Shown here piece by piece: positions 43,350 to 53,031 of a stretch of DNA of 64,000 nt (its first letter is position 1; the number at the start of each line of letters is the position of its first letter). A model generated the notes under the pieces. That model saw nothing but the letters and a program-made list of their open reading frames with translations. It ran no database searches and was not told where the DNA came from. Source of the stretch: Pseudomonas sp. GV085 (GTDB lineage Bacteria > Pseudomonadota > Gammaproteobacteria > Pseudomonadales > Pseudomonadaceae); assembly GCF_003050925.1 (NCBI RefSeq), contig NZ_QAOV01000002.1, positions 186,001 through 250,000 on the forward strand. Direction: 5' to 3'. The translations under genes and the position numbers were made by a program.

Positions 43350-44732
43350 CTAAAAACCTTTATCAAAGCGGAATGAGGCTCCGTAAGCAGAATCCGGTAA
43401 ATGGTTGGCGCCATCGTCCCGTAGCCGCGAACGGAAAGTACCGCTCTGTGGCTGGGTGCGATACAAGCCACGTTTTTGCAGCTCAGGAATGATCAGCTCA
43501 ACGAAATCCTCAAGGCTGCCTGGGCTGATCAGCGGGTTGAGCATGTAGCCGCTGGTGCCGGAAATACGGGCGTGCTCTTCGATCCGGTCGGCCACTTGTT
43601 GCGGCGTTCCCACCAGAATCAGATCACTGCCGCGGGTGACCTTGGCAAAGCGCTGTTTGACATCGCCGGCGGTCAAGGGCTTGCCACTGCCATCAGGCCG
43701 CATCACATAGGAAGTCATGCCTTCGGTGTGAGTCGACAACGCGTCGCCGTCCGCGTAGCGGCTGATGTCGATACCGGTATCCCCGGCATAACTCACCAGT
43801 TGCGCCTGCAAGTGATAGTTGTTTTGCAGTTCGTCATATTTGCGTTGGGCTTCGATCTCGGTCCTGGCCGTGACGATGCGCAGTACGGTCAGTGATTTGA
43901 CATCCCCGGCGTGACGCCCCCGCGCCCTGGCCTGCGTCCATATATCTTCCAGTCCCTGGCGAATCTCCAGCGGGTTCGACTTGGCGATGAAAATCAGTTC
44001 GGCGTGCTTGGCCGCAAACTCGCGACCCCGGCCTGACCAACCTGCCTGGATCAGCAAGGGTGTGCGTTGCGGTGACGGGGACGTCAAATGCGGCCCGGCC
44101 ACCCGGTAATGCTCGCCAACATGATTGATCGGTCGCACCCGATCGCCCTTGGCATAGACCTGGCGAGACTTGTCGGCAACCACAGCGTCATTTGCCCAGC
44201 TGCCTTCCCAGAGCTTGTAAACCACATCGAGAAATTCATCGGCGCGTTCATAGCGATCATCGTGCCTGATCATCTGCTCCAGGCCGAAGTTGCGAGCGGC
44301 ACTGGTCAGGTAGGAGGTGACGATGTTCCACCCGACCCGGCCATTGGTCAGATGATCCAGCGTGCTGAAGCGCCGGGCGTGGGTGAAAGGATGCTCGTAA
44401 CTGGTGGTGACAGTGACGCCGAAGGCGAGGTTTTCCGTCACGGCGGCCAATGCCGGGATGATCATCAACGGATCGTTGGCCGGTGCTTCCACCGCCCACT
44501 TCATCGCCGCGTCGGCATTACCGCCAAACACATCGTAGAAACCCAGCACATCACCAAAAAACAGCATGTCCAGATGAGCCTGGTCGGCGATGCGTGCCAG
44601 GTTCGACCAGTAGCCCAGCGAGTTGATGCTCAGTCGTTCGTCAGCCGGGTGCGTCCAGAGGCTTGGCGCGCCGCCACAGCCAACACTGGCTTGCTCGTAT
44701 AACGCAAACAACAGAGGTTTTGGATCGGACAT
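43350..44732 (-). CDS. NtaA/SnaA/DszA-family FMNH2-dependent monooxygenase
   Basis: The 460-residue protein is a luciferase-like flavin monooxygenase of the NtaA/DszA/SoxA branch: LFFGDVLGFYDVFGG, FGVTVTTSYEHPFTHARRFS, LDHLTNGRVGWNIVTSYL, and RTPLLIQAGWSGRGREFAAK. It uses FMNH2 from a partner reductase to attack C-N or C-S bonds. The neighbouring ABC genes for amino acid-like substrates suggest sulfur or nitrogen scavenging from an organosulfur or chelator compound. ATG 44732 or 44753 is possible. No reductase gene is nearby. Confidence 0.88.
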   Translation of the reverse strand: MSDPKPLLFALYEQASVGCGGAPSLWTHPADERLSINSLGYWSNLARIADQAHLDMLFFGDVLGFYDVFGGNADAAMKWAVEAPANDPLMIIPALAAVTENLAFGVTVTTSYEHPFTHARRFSTLDHLTNGRVGWNIVTSYLTSAARNFGLEQMIRHDDRYERADEFLDVVYKLWEGSWANDAVVADKSRQVYAKGDRVRPINHVGEHYRVAGPHLTSPSPQRTPLLIQAGWSGRGREFAAKHAELIFIAKSNPLEIRQGLEDIWTQARARGRHAGDVKSLTVLRIVTARTEIEAQRKYDELQNNYHLQAQLVSYAGDTGIDISRYADGDALSTHTEGMTSYVMRPDGSGKPLTAGDVKQRFAKVTRGSDLILVGTPQQVADRIEEHARISGTSGYMLNPLISPGSLEDFVELIIPELQKRGLYRTQPQSGTFRSRLRDDGANHLPDSAYGASFRFDKGF

Positions 44733-44765
44733 CGTAGTACCTGTAAAAGTCATTGAGCGGATGGG

Positions 44766-45475
44766 TCAGCGCTGATGCTTGAAACCCTTGCCGTAGTGGC
44801 GTTCAAGACGGTTCTGTATCAGCTCCAGGCCAATGGACAGGAGCCAGTAGATAACGGCTGCGGTGGTGAGCATTTCGATGTAGCGGTAGGACGAGCGACC
44901 GTATGACTGCGCCAGGAACATCACTTCCCAGACGCCCATCACCGATATCAACGATGAGTCCTTGAGCATTGAAATGAACTGACTGGTTGTCGGTGGAATG
45001 ATCGTGCGCATGGCTTGCGGCAGGACGATGTGCAGGAACGTTGCCGCCGGCCCCAGACCCAGCGCCATCGCCGCTTCGCGCTGCCCGGGTGCCACAGCGA
45101 TGATGCCGGCACGAAAAATCTCGCTGAGGTAGGCACCGTAATTGAGCGACAGCGCAATGATCCCGGCGCTGATGGCACCTGGAACGACACCCAGCTGCGG
45201 CAGACCCAGATCGAACAGAAGCACAAGAACAGCGTCAGCGCGGCGCCCTGCAAGAAACCGTCAGGCCCCAAATGCAGGCCGACCAGGTTGGGCAACTTCT
45301 GCACAATGATCGAGAACTTCAGATCGAAGCTCATGAAAAACATGACGCAGAGGCCGAACAGCACTGCCCAGGTCAAATACAGGCGAGTGCGAAAACCAAC
45401 TAGCTGGCTGAAACGACGCGTCTCGGTTTCGGGGGCGACAGTCGCCTTGGCCGGGTGTGGATTGAGGGCTGTCAT
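44766..45475 (-). pseudogene. Amino acid ABC permease, broken by internal deletion and frameshift
   Basis: Two frames together make a polar amino acid permease with a hole. The N-terminal frame starts at ATG 45475 (MTALNPHPAKATV...) and runs through one membrane segment to QGAALTLFL near 45230. The C-terminal frame starts near LLFDLGLPQLGVVPG at about 45220 and continues with AYLSEIFRAGI, the EAA loop REAAMALGLGPAATFLHIVL and RLERHYGKGFKHQR. Intact permeases have about 45 more residues between these points, including the RGTPLL motif, so some 130 bases are lost and the frame is shifted. It overlaps the binding-protein gene by 4 bases. Transport through it is probably dead. Confidence 0.88.
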
Positions 45476-46293
45476 TGGCTGATATCGGCACCGATCCACT
45501 TCTGTGAAATCTTGCTTAAGGTGCCGTCGGCCTTGAGCTGGGTGACGACCTCAGTGACTTTGGCATTCCACTGCGGATCGCCCTTTTCGATCGCTACCAC
45601 GTTGGGCTCTGCATACAGCGTGTCGCCGGCAATTTTGAAGCGAGGATCCTGGGCGATGCGTTCGCGAGCAGTGATCAGGTTGGTGACCATGGCATCCAGG
45701 CGCACGCCCGTGCCCAAGGCCAGATCCTGGAAGGCCACGGTTTCGTTGTCGTAGGGCGCGACCTGGACCCTTTCGAATGGATAGCTCAACGGCTTGTCCT
45801 CGGCGCCCTCGATCAGCAGATCCTTGTTCAAATAGGCTTCATAGGTCGACGCACTGATCACACCGACTTTTTTACCTGACAGATCCTTGCCCGTGACAAT
45901 GTTCTGGTCTTTGGCATTCACCACGATCACGGCCGGGGACTGGTAATACTCCACCGGGAAGTCGAACACTTCGGCCCGTGCCTTGCTCGGGGTCATCGAG
46001 CAGACGCAGATGTCATATCGACCGTTCCAGTGTCCGGCAGCGATGACATCCCAGGACGGTGTCTGCAACTTCAGCTTCACCCCCAGTCGTTGCGCAACGG
46101 CCTTGGCGACGTCCACGTCGAACCCGTCCAGCTGGTTCTGTTCATTGAGAAAGGAGAATGGCGGATAGCTTTCCATCAGAACGCCGGTCAGCTCCCCGCT
46201 GCTGGTTACGCGATCCAGAGTGGCGCCAGCGAAAGCCGTCGAGCATGTCGCCAGTAATGCCAAGCCAAAAGGTAAAAGCGCCTTAGTGTTCAC
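45472..46293 (-). CDS. Amino acid-type ABC binding protein
   Basis: The 273-residue protein has a signal peptide (NTKALLPFGLALLATCSTAF, cleaved near AGA) and the polar amino acid-binding fold (GVLMESYPPFSFLNEQ, GFDVDVAKAVAQRLGVKLKL, YDICVCSMTPSKARAEVFDF). GTG 46293 follows GGAG at 9 bases and places the signal peptide correctly. It belongs with the broken permease and the flavin monooxygenase. The ATPase gene of the system is not present here, which adds to the view that the importer is decaying or uses a shared ATPase. Confidence 0.88.
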   Translation of the reverse strand: MNTKALLPFGLALLATCSTAFAGATLDRVTSSGELTGVLMESYPPFSFLNEQNQLDGFDVDVAKAVAQRLGVKLKLQTPSWDVIAAGHWNGRYDICVCSMTPSKARAEVFDFPVEYYQSPAVIVVNAKDQNIVTGKDLSGKKVGVISASTYEAYLNKDLLIEGAEDKPLSYPFERVQVAPYDNETVAFQDLALGTGVRLDAMVTNLITARERIAQDPRFKIAGDTLYAEPNVVAIEKGDPQWNAKVTEVVTQLKADGTLSKISQKWIGADISQ

Positions 46294-46528
46294 AGACAAT
46301 TGCTCCAATCGATTCAAAATACTGAATAGATTAAAACGCACTATAAAAATAGTTTGTACTTCCTTTATGGAATATGCGACTACGTTCAAGCTATATCGGA
46401 TCGAGCGGTCCAGGCGCTTGCACCGCAAATGCTTTGCGCAGCCAAACAACCGAGCGAATCAGGCATTTTCGTCTAACGTGAGTGGATGCGTTTGCATGAT
46501 CCACTTCCTCTAAAAATGGAGTTTGACG

Positions 46529-46984
46529 ATGAAAACTATCGCTTCCTGGCTGACGATTACGCTTTTTGGTGTTGTGCTTGGCGGCTGTGCCGCGGTTGGC
46601 GCCGGGAGCGGAGGCGCTGGCGAGATGGAAATTCGTTCGGGGAAAATCGAGCAGATTACACAGACCCAGATGCAGACCAATCACGATAGCGGTGTCGGCG
46701 CCATCATGGGGGGGATTGGCGGTCTGGCCCTGGGAAGCCTGGTCGGCCGCGGTACCGGCCGGGATGTGGCGATGGTCGCCGGTGCCCTGGCTGGTGCGGC
46801 GGGCGGCAACTACGTCGAAAAGAAAAAATATGATCAACCCATGGACGCACAGCAGATCATCGTTCGCACCCACAGCGGCGTACTGGTTCAGGTGACCCAG
46901 CCGATCAACCCGGGGCTGACAAATGGCATGAACGTTTATGTCGAGGGTTCCGGAAACCAAGCGCGGGTGGTGCCACAAGGTTAG
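46529..46984 (+). CDS. SlyB-like glycine-zipper outer membrane lipoprotein
   Basis: The 151-residue protein has a lipoprotein signal peptide ending in the lipobox LGGC (Cys about 20), then a glycine-zipper 2TM region, GVGAIMGGIGGLALGSLVGR and on to about residue 100. A C-terminal beta-rich domain (QQIIVRTHSGVLVQVTQ...VYVEGSGNQARVV) is typical of SlyB/Pcp20 proteins. It is anchored in the outer membrane and supports envelope integrity under stress or low Mg2+. GGAG lies 7 bases before ATG 46529. Confidence 0.88.
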   Translation: MKTIASWLTITLFGVVLGGCAAVGAGSGGAGEMEIRSGKIEQITQTQMQTNHDSGVGAIMGGIGGLALGSLVGRGTGRDVAMVAGALAGAAGGNYVEKKKYDQPMDAQQIIVRTHSGVLVQVTQPINPGLTNGMNVYVEGSGNQARVVPQG

Positions 46985-47072
46985 GGGTAGCGACTGGACG
47001 TTGCTCCGCCGCCCCATGATCCATGACTGCGCGCAATCCTGACTCGAATGGCGCGCCGCCATGGGTCATGGG

Positions 47073-47990
47073 CTACTTGAATACCGGTACGCTGGCTGAC
47101 CCGTTGGGCTTTTTCAGGTACTCACGCAACCGAACGCCAATCTCGGCAATTTTCACCTCTCCCGCACGCAAGGCCTGCGGGTTGGTGTGCACCGAGTAAT
47201 TTCCCAACGCCAGATCATAGGGATGAGGTACGGCTGAACCGATCACGAAGACCGTATCTTTTTGCAGCGCCTTGAGCGTCACGGCGCCGTTGCCAGGTTC
47301 GAAGATGGCCAGCTCTCCTGCGTTGACCAGGCCTGGTGCAGACAAAGCGCCGCGGCTGACACTCAACCACAACGACTCATGTTCGCCAGGTGGAACATAT
47401 GTCCAGGATTCCCCGGCACGTAGCGTGACCAGCAGATAATTCATTCCGGCGGGGGCACGGACCGGGCTCTGGACACCTTGGTACGTGCCGAGAATCAACC
47501 GCGCCGGCCCGACTTCAGGCATCACGCCTGACTCCAGGTATTGACTGTCGACACTGGCGTTTTCCAACTCGGGCGGTAGTGCAACCCACAGTTGAAAACC
47601 CTGAATCCGTTTCGATGTGCCCACCGACATTTCCTTGCCGTGCCAGACCCCGCCTGCGGCACGCATCCATTCGACACCGCCGTAGTCAATCATCCCCGTG
47701 CCCGAATCCACATCCTCGAAGCGCAAATTACCTTCGGTGATGACGGTGACGGTGGCGATTCCCGAGTGCGGGTGCATTGGCATGCCGTTGATCAGTGAGC
47801 TCTCACCTTCAAACAGATCCAGGAAAACGAACGGCTTGATCAAATGGCCCAGATCCGAAGGACTCATCAGCCGGACAATAGCGCCATGCCCGCTGCCTGT
47901 GGTGCGATAGCCGATTACGCGGTGAGTTCCGGTTTCGCGTACAGCGCCAGGATCCGTTGCGATGTGACGTGGTTGCTGAAGGTTCATCAT
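47073..47990 (-). CDS. Pirin family protein
   Basis: The 305-residue protein is a bicupin pirin. MPMHPHSGIATVTVITEGNL carries the first two metal-binding His residues, and DSGTGMIDYGGVEWMRAAGG and GFQLWVALPPELENA follow. Bacterial pirins can show quercetin dioxygenase or redox-sensing activity. It diverges from a LysR gene 120 bases away, which probably regulates it. ATG 47990 and 47987 are both possible starts. Confidence 0.88.
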   Translation of the reverse strand: MMNLQQPRHIATDPGAVRETGTHRVIGYRTTGSGHGAIVRLMSPSDLGHLIKPFVFLDLFEGESSLINGMPMHPHSGIATVTVITEGNLRFEDVDSGTGMIDYGGVEWMRAAGGVWHGKEMSVGTSKRIQGFQLWVALPPELENASVDSQYLESGVMPEVGPARLILGTYQGVQSPVRAPAGMNYLLVTLRAGESWTYVPPGEHESLWLSVSRGALSAPGLVNAGELAIFEPGNGAVTLKALQKDTVFVIGSAVPHPYDLALGNYSVHTNPQALRAGEVKIAEIGVRLREYLKKPNGSASVPVFK

Positions 47991-48109
47991 GATCACTCGA
48001 AGTGGGAAGCCTCGCGGCCTGATACCTCAAACAATAGAGCGGGACCGATTGCTTGATTAGTCGATACAATCGGATTGCACTCGTCCACAATCGACAGGAA
48101 TTAACGGTC

Positions 48110-49021
48110 ATGCTCGACCTCAATGACATCGCGATGTTTGTGCAGGTAGTCCGCTGCGGCAGCTTTGCCGAGGCGGCGAGACGGCTGGGCATGCCGCCCA
48201 ATACCGTGAGTCGTCGCATCCAGCAACTCGAGGTGCATCTCGACACGCGTCTGCTGCAACGCTCTACCCGCAAACTCACGCTCACCAATGCTGGCCAGGA
48301 CTTCCATGAGCGTTGTGCAGGCGCAGTCGACGGCTTGCTCGAAGCCGGACAGGCGTTGATAACGGGTAGTGACGAGCCCAATGGCCTGGTGCGTGTGGCG
48401 GCTCCAGCGGACTTCTTCGACTTCTTCCAGATGGACTGGGTGACCGGGTTTCTCGCCGCGTATCCACGCGTGAGGCTCGACTTCATGCTCAGCGATGCGA
48501 AGGCCGACTTGATCGCAGAGCAGATCGATGTCGCGTTTCGCGGCGGCGCCTTGCGCGATTCCGGTTTTGTCGGGCGTCAGATCCTTGACCCGCGCAGCGT
48601 CGGAATGGTCGCAAGCCCCGCCTACATTGCCGCGCACGGCGCACCCTGCACGCTGCAAGACCTGGTAAACCACGATTGTGTGATCTCGGCGCAACCCGGC
48701 GGCCACGCCACATGGCGCTTGATCGGCCCGCAGGGTGAGGAGGAAGTGCAGGTCAGTGGGCGCTTCAGTGGCAATACCGCACAGGCACTGCGCAGGGCCG
48801 CCGTGGCCGGCCTCGGCATCGCGCTACTGCCACCGGTGATGGCCAGGCTCGATGTTCAGGCCGGTGTGCTCGTCCCGGTGCTGGCGCAATACCAACCCAA
48901 AGGCTATGGCCTGAACGTGCTGTATCCAAGCCGACGACAGTTGCCGCTTGCGGTATCGGCCTTCATCGACCTGGTGATCGAGAAGTTGAATGCGTCGCAC
49001 GCGCCAGAGGTGCACTCGTAG
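48110..49021 (+). CDS. LysR-family regulator beside pirin
   Basis: The 303-residue protein has the helix-turn-helix VVRCGSFAEAARRLGMPPNT... and a complete effector domain (VRVAAPADFFDFF, RLDFMLSDAKADLIAEQIDV). ATG 48110 is chosen because LysR proteins begin MxDLNDIxxFV. It is divergent from the pirin gene, its likely target. By pattern it resembles regulators of quinone or electrophile response genes. Confidence 0.92.
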   Translation: MLDLNDIAMFVQVVRCGSFAEAARRLGMPPNTVSRRIQQLEVHLDTRLLQRSTRKLTLTNAGQDFHERCAGAVDGLLEAGQALITGSDEPNGLVRVAAPADFFDFFQMDWVTGFLAAYPRVRLDFMLSDAKADLIAEQIDVAFRGGALRDSGFVGRQILDPRSVGMVASPAYIAAHGAPCTLQDLVNHDCVISAQPGGHATWRLIGPQGEEEVQVSGRFSGNTAQALRRAAVAGLGIALLPPVMARLDVQAGVLVPVLAQYQPKGYGLNVLYPSRRQLPLAVSAFIDLVIEKLNASHAPEVHS

Positions 49022-49112
49022 CGAGCAGCAGTCGATGCCCATGGATCTATTGCGCTGGTGGCCCTAGACTTTGCAGTCCCCCGCCCTCCTCGCCGATTGT
49101 TGAACGGGTTTC

Positions 49113-49928
49113 ATGACTGAGCATGCCAAGTACCATCACGTATCCGACGTACCAGGCCTGGTGCTGGGGTCCGCTCGCTTTGTGGACACCGGTTTCGATC
49201 GCCATTACCACCTCGATTTCCACGTTGGTTTGGTCACCGAAGGCATCCAGCGTCATCGATCCAAAGGCGAGTCGTATCTTTTAGGTCCGGGAAGGATTGC
49301 CCTGATGCCGCCGGGTGAAATCCACGATGGTGTGCCCGAGGGTGGCGACGCTTATACGCTCAAGACATTCCGTCTGTCCCAGGTGCTGGTCGCGAGTCTG
49401 ACCGAGGAGATCAGCGGTCAACCGAGAGAACTTGAATTGACCGGTGTGTTGCTGGAAGACGCAGGGCTTGCCGGTAACCTGCGCGGGTTGCATGACGCGA
49501 TGCAGCAGGCCGTTGGGCCAGGCAGCCTGGCGGTACAGACGCAATGGATCACCCTCCTTGAACACCTGTTGAGCCAGTCACGGGCGACCAGGCCCGAAAC
49601 GATTACGGGCACACTATCTCCCCTGCAATGGTCTCGCGTCAGGGACTATTGTTTCAGCCACATCGATCAGCGAATCACCCTCGATGATCTCGCTGGCCTG
49701 TGCGGGTTGGGCCGGTTCCCGTTCCTTAAACAGTTCAAGCGGACCATTGGCATGACGCCGCACGCATGGCTGCTTCGCCTGCGTCTTGAACGGGCTTGTG
49801 GCCTGCTATCGCGCAGCGGGCAACCGATCATCGAGGTCGCCCATGCTGTCGGCTTTTACGATCAAAGCCATTTCAACCGCGCCTTTCGACAGGCATTCGG
49901 CGTCGCACCCTCGCGCTACAGGACATAG
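49113..49928 (+). CDS. AraC-family regulator
   Basis: The 271-residue protein has an N-terminal cupin sensor ([38 protein letters not shown]) and two C-terminal AraC helix-turn-helix motifs ([40 protein letters not shown]). It probably senses a small molecule. It precedes a threonine aldolase gene by 110 bases on the same strand, so control of that gene is plausible. Confidence 0.9.
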   Translation: MTEHAKYHHVSDVPGLVLGSARFVDTGFDRHYHLDFHVGLVTEGIQRHRSKGESYLLGPGRIALMPPGEIHDGVPEGGDAYTLKTFRLSQVLVASLTEEISGQPRELELTGVLLEDAGLAGNLRGLHDAMQQAVGPGSLAVQTQWITLLEHLLSQSRATRPETITGTLSPLQWSRVRDYCFSHIDQRITLDDLAGLCGLGRFPFLKQFKRTIGMTPHAWLLRLRLERACGLLSRSGQPIIEVAHAVGFYDQSHFNRAFRQAFGVAPSRYRT

Positions 49929-50038
49929 GGCGTCGGCCATCAGGCGACCGTCAATTTTTTACAAGCGCGACAACCTTCCCTCTCCATAGGATGCGCCAAT
50001 ACGGGCGAAACACCTTCGCCTGCGCAGCCGAGAAATGG

Positions 50039-51112
50039 ATGATGAACGGTGAAACAAACAGACCGCCCGCGCTGGGTTTTTCAAGTGACAACATCGCTGG
50101 CGCATCGCCGGAGGTGGCACAAGCCATCGTGAAACACAGCACGGGCCAGGCCAGCCCCTATGGAACAGACGCGTTGACGGCGCAGGTCCAGCGCAAGTTC
50201 TGCGAGATCTTCGAGCGTGACGTGGAGGTCTTTCTGGTGCCCACCGGCACCGCCGCCAACGGCTTGTGCCTGAGCACCATGACGCCGCCCTGGGGCAACA
50301 TCTATTGCCACCCGGCCAGTCATATCAACAACGATGAATGCGGCGCGCCGGAGTTCTTTTCCAACGGTGCGAAGCTGATGACCGTCGACGGCCCGGCGGC
50401 CAAGCTGGACATCGTCCGACTGCGCGAGCGGACTCGCGAAAAAGTCGGCGACGTACACACGACCCAGCCCGCCTGCGTCAGCATCACTCAGGCCACCGAA
50501 GTCGGCAGCATCTACACCCTGGACGAGATCGCAGCCATCGGTGACGTCTGCAAGTCATCTTCCCTTGGATTGCATATGGATGGCTCGCGATTTGCCAACG
50601 CCCTGGTGTCGCTTGGTTGCTCCCCGGCCGAGATGACGTGGAAGGCAGGCGTGGATGCCCTGTCGTTTGGAGCCACGAAGAATGGTGCACTGGCGGCGGA
50701 AGCCATCGTCCTGTTCAACACCTCGCTCGCAGCCGAAATGAATTACCGGCGCAAGCGCGCAGGCCATCTCTTTTCCAAGATGCGTTTCCTTTCGGCGCAG
50801 ATCGACGCGTACCTGACCGACGACCTCTGGCTGCGCAATGCACGCCAGGCCAACGCTGCGGCCGAGCGCCTGGCGCAGGGACTTGCCGGCCTGAGCGGCG
50901 TTGAAATGCTCGGTGGCACTGAGGCGAACATCCTGTTCTGTCGTCTGGACTCGGCAATCATCGAAGCACTGCTCAAGGCCGGGTTCGGCTTCTACCATGA
51001 TCGCTGGGGACCCAACATCGTTCGCTTTGTCACCTCGTTCGCCACCACTGCCGAGGATGTCGATCACCTGTTGAATCAGGTGCGGCGAGCGCTTGATCGT
51101 GTACACGAGTAA
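50039..51112 (+). CDS. ltaE: L-threonine/low-specificity aldolase
   Basis: The 357-residue PLP enzyme cleaves threonine or allo-threonine to glycine and acetaldehyde. It has [17 protein letters not shown], a phosphate-binding [10 protein letters not shown] near 67-76, [11 protein letters not shown] near 178-188, and the PLP-binding Lys in SFGATKNGA near 210. The start may be 50039, 50042 or a longer in-frame ATG at 49991; none has a clear ribosome site. It belongs to the bacterial phenylserine/threonine aldolase branch (beta-eliminating lyase family). Confidence 0.9.
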   Translation: MMNGETNRPPALGFSSDNIAGASPEVAQAIVKHSTGQASPYGTDALTAQVQRKFCEIFERDVEVFLVPTGTAANGLCLSTMTPPWGNIYCHPASHINNDECGAPEFFSNGAKLMTVDGPAAKLDIVRLRERTREKVGDVHTTQPACVSITQATEVGSIYTLDEIAAIGDVCKSSSLGLHMDGSRFANALVSLGCSPAEMTWKAGVDALSFGATKNGALAAEAIVLFNTSLAAEMNYRRKRAGHLFSKMRFLSAQIDAYLTDDLWLRNARQANAAAERLAQGLAGLSGVEMLGGTEANILFCRLDSAIIEALLKAGFGFYHDRWGPNIVRFVTSFATTAEDVDHLLNQVRRALDRVHE

Positions 51113-51152
51113 CGGGTAGCAAAGCTACGCATTTCCCAGACGTAAAACTTCA

Positions 51153-51343
51153 GGTTCTTCACGCAATCCCGGGAAGAACCAAAAAAACGTGGGCACGCTC
51201 CCTTGTAGGAGCTGGCTTGTCGGGTCGCCGCATCGCAGCGAAGGTCGTTAACGATAACGCGAGTAAACCGGATAAACGCGGCGTACTTGAGTCCATCGCG
51301 AGCAAGCTCGCTCCTACAGTTTCCCGGAATTCCGTGAAGAACC
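51153..51343. repeat. REP doublet inside a larger inverted repeat
   Basis: The core (51203-51318) is a REP doublet with spacer GTCGTTAACGATAACGCG. Outside it, GGTTCTTCACGCAATCCCGG at the left and its near-complement CCGGAATTCCGTGAAGAACC at the right form a second inverted pair (about 21 of 23 positions match). The same outer motif follows the copy at 43175-43312, so the mobile or amplified unit may be larger than the REP pair. Confidence 0.85.
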
Positions 51344-51461
51344 AAACTTCAGGACTGCCGTATTTGTACAAACATATGGCATTCATGGAGGTCTCGACTT
51401 TTGAAAAGGAAGGGAGAAAAGCATTGCGCTGCGGGGGACCAGCCTTCGCAGCGCGGGGGGA

Positions 51462-51902
51462 TCAACGACGGCGCGCGTCGAGGCTGAAGCGACCGGCACC
51501 AAAGGCCACGACCTGCAGCAGGCCACCGGCCATCGCGATGTTCTTGAAGAAGTGGATGAACTGGTTCTGATCGCCCAGTGCGTTATGGAACGCCAGTGCG
51601 GTAAACACGCTGAACACTGCCAGGACGGCGGCAACGGTGCGGGTGCGATAACCGGCGATCAATGCCAGGCCACCGCCGATCTCGACAATGATCGCCAGCG
51701 CCAATGCCAATTGTGGAAGCGGAAGCCCGACCGAGCTGATGTAACCGACCATCATGGCCGGAGCTGCCAGTTTCGAAAAACCGGAAAGGATGAAGATTGC
51801 GCTGAGCAGTACGCGGCCGATCAACGAGGCCGAGGCCTGGGTCACGTCGGAACGGCTCTGTTCAGGGGCGGTTGTTTGAGCGATGTTTGCCGAAGTCGTC
51901 AT
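51462..51902 (-). CDS. DoxX family membrane protein
   Basis: The 146-residue protein has four membrane segments and DoxX features: LIGRVLLSAIFILSGFSKLA, GYISSVGLPLP, and LVEIGGG-type AIIVEIGGGLALIAGYRTR. DoxX proteins are small redox-linked membrane proteins of uncertain function, sometimes in quinone or thiol pathways. It is divergent from a LysR gene at 52098. Confidence 0.88.
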   Translation of the reverse strand: MTTSANIAQTTAPEQSRSDVTQASASLIGRVLLSAIFILSGFSKLAAPAMMVGYISSVGLPLPQLALALAIIVEIGGGLALIAGYRTRTVAAVLAVFSVFTALAFHNALGDQNQFIHFFKNIAMAGGLLQVVAFGAGRFSLDARRR

Positions 51903-52097
51903 GGGGTATTTCCTTGAATTGGGTGCGATTCGACAAGAACCGCCCGGGTGAGGAAATATTGCTCTTCGTCAGCTAATCTGAATAGCCGACTAATTTATAT
52001 CATTAGATTCGATAAATTAGAAAAGCAGACCTACGTAACCGGCAAAGGAGTTCAATCGTGCAACTTGCCAAGCGACGTCTGATTCAAGGAAACAGAC

Positions 52098-53015
52098 ATG
52101 ATCTCTGACCCGGGCACACCGACACTGGACCAACTGCGCGTGTTCCTGACGGTCGTGGAAGTCGGCAGTTTTGCGGCGGCAGCCAGAAAACTGCACCGCG
52201 CCACTTCGGTCATCAGCTACTCGATCGCCAACCTTGAAATGCAACTCGGTGTGTCGCTATTCGACCGCCAGACAACCCGCAAACCCCAGCTCACCGATGC
52301 CGGTCGCACCGTGTTGGCCGAAGCCAGGACCATTGCCAACGGCATCCATGGACTACGCGCCAAGGTCAAAGGCTTGCTTCAGGGGCTCGAAGCCGAAGTC
52401 CACGTGGTGCTCGATGTCATGCTGCCCCCCGAGCGCGTGGTGGATGCACTCAAATCCTTTCGCGAAGAGTTCCCTACGGTTGCCCTGCACTTGCATATGG
52501 AAGCGCTCGGCGCCGTCACCGACCTGGTGATCAACGGAGGCGCGATCATCGGCGTCAGTGGCCCCATGAACGAGGGCATCGACGGTATCGAAAGAATCGG
52601 CGTCGGCAGTGTCGAGTTGATTCCGGTGGCGGCGCCGAATCATCCACTGGCATCAAGCGATGTGAATGTTCCCGGCGCCGGGCGAGAGTTCACGCAACTG
52701 GTGCTGTCCGACCGCTCGCGGCTGACCAAGGACAAGGATTTCGGCGTACTCAGTAACCGCACCTGGCGCCTGGCGGACCTGGGCGCCAAGTACATGCTGC
52801 TGCGTGAAGGCATTGGCTGGGGGAACATGCCGCGTCCGATGGTCGAGGAAGACCTGCAGGCCGGTCGGCTGGTACGTCTGAACCTGCCGGAATACCAGAG
52901 CGGGATTTATGCCTTTGACGTCATTTACCGCACCGATCTGCCACCGGGGCCGGCCGCGAGATGGCTGATCGAGCGATTCGTTCAACAAAGCTCGGCGCAG
53001 GAGACATCTGCTTGA
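52098..53015 (+). CDS. LysR-family regulator beside doxX
   Basis: The 305-residue protein has the helix-turn-helix FLTVVEVGSFAAAARKLHRA, ATSVISYSIANLE and the effector domain (EVHVVLDVMLPPERVVDALK). It is divergent from the DoxX gene, which it may control, and its 3' end converges with an HxlR gene 16 bases away. Confidence 0.9.
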   Translation: MISDPGTPTLDQLRVFLTVVEVGSFAAAARKLHRATSVISYSIANLEMQLGVSLFDRQTTRKPQLTDAGRTVLAEARTIANGIHGLRAKVKGLLQGLEAEVHVVLDVMLPPERVVDALKSFREEFPTVALHLHMEALGAVTDLVINGGAIIGVSGPMNEGIDGIERIGVGSVELIPVAAPNHPLASSDVNVPGAGREFTQLVLSDRSRLTKDKDFGVLSNRTWRLADLGAKYMLLREGIGWGNMPRPMVEEDLQAGRLVRLNLPEYQSGIYAFDVIYRTDLPPGPAARWLIERFVQQSSAQETSA

Positions 53016-53031
53016 GGGGGCACGTGTCGAT

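Noticed and set aside
18186..51343. REP doublets as a CRISPR array
   Set aside because: The repeats are inverted pairs scattered over 33 kb, not regularly spaced direct repeats, and no cas genes are present.
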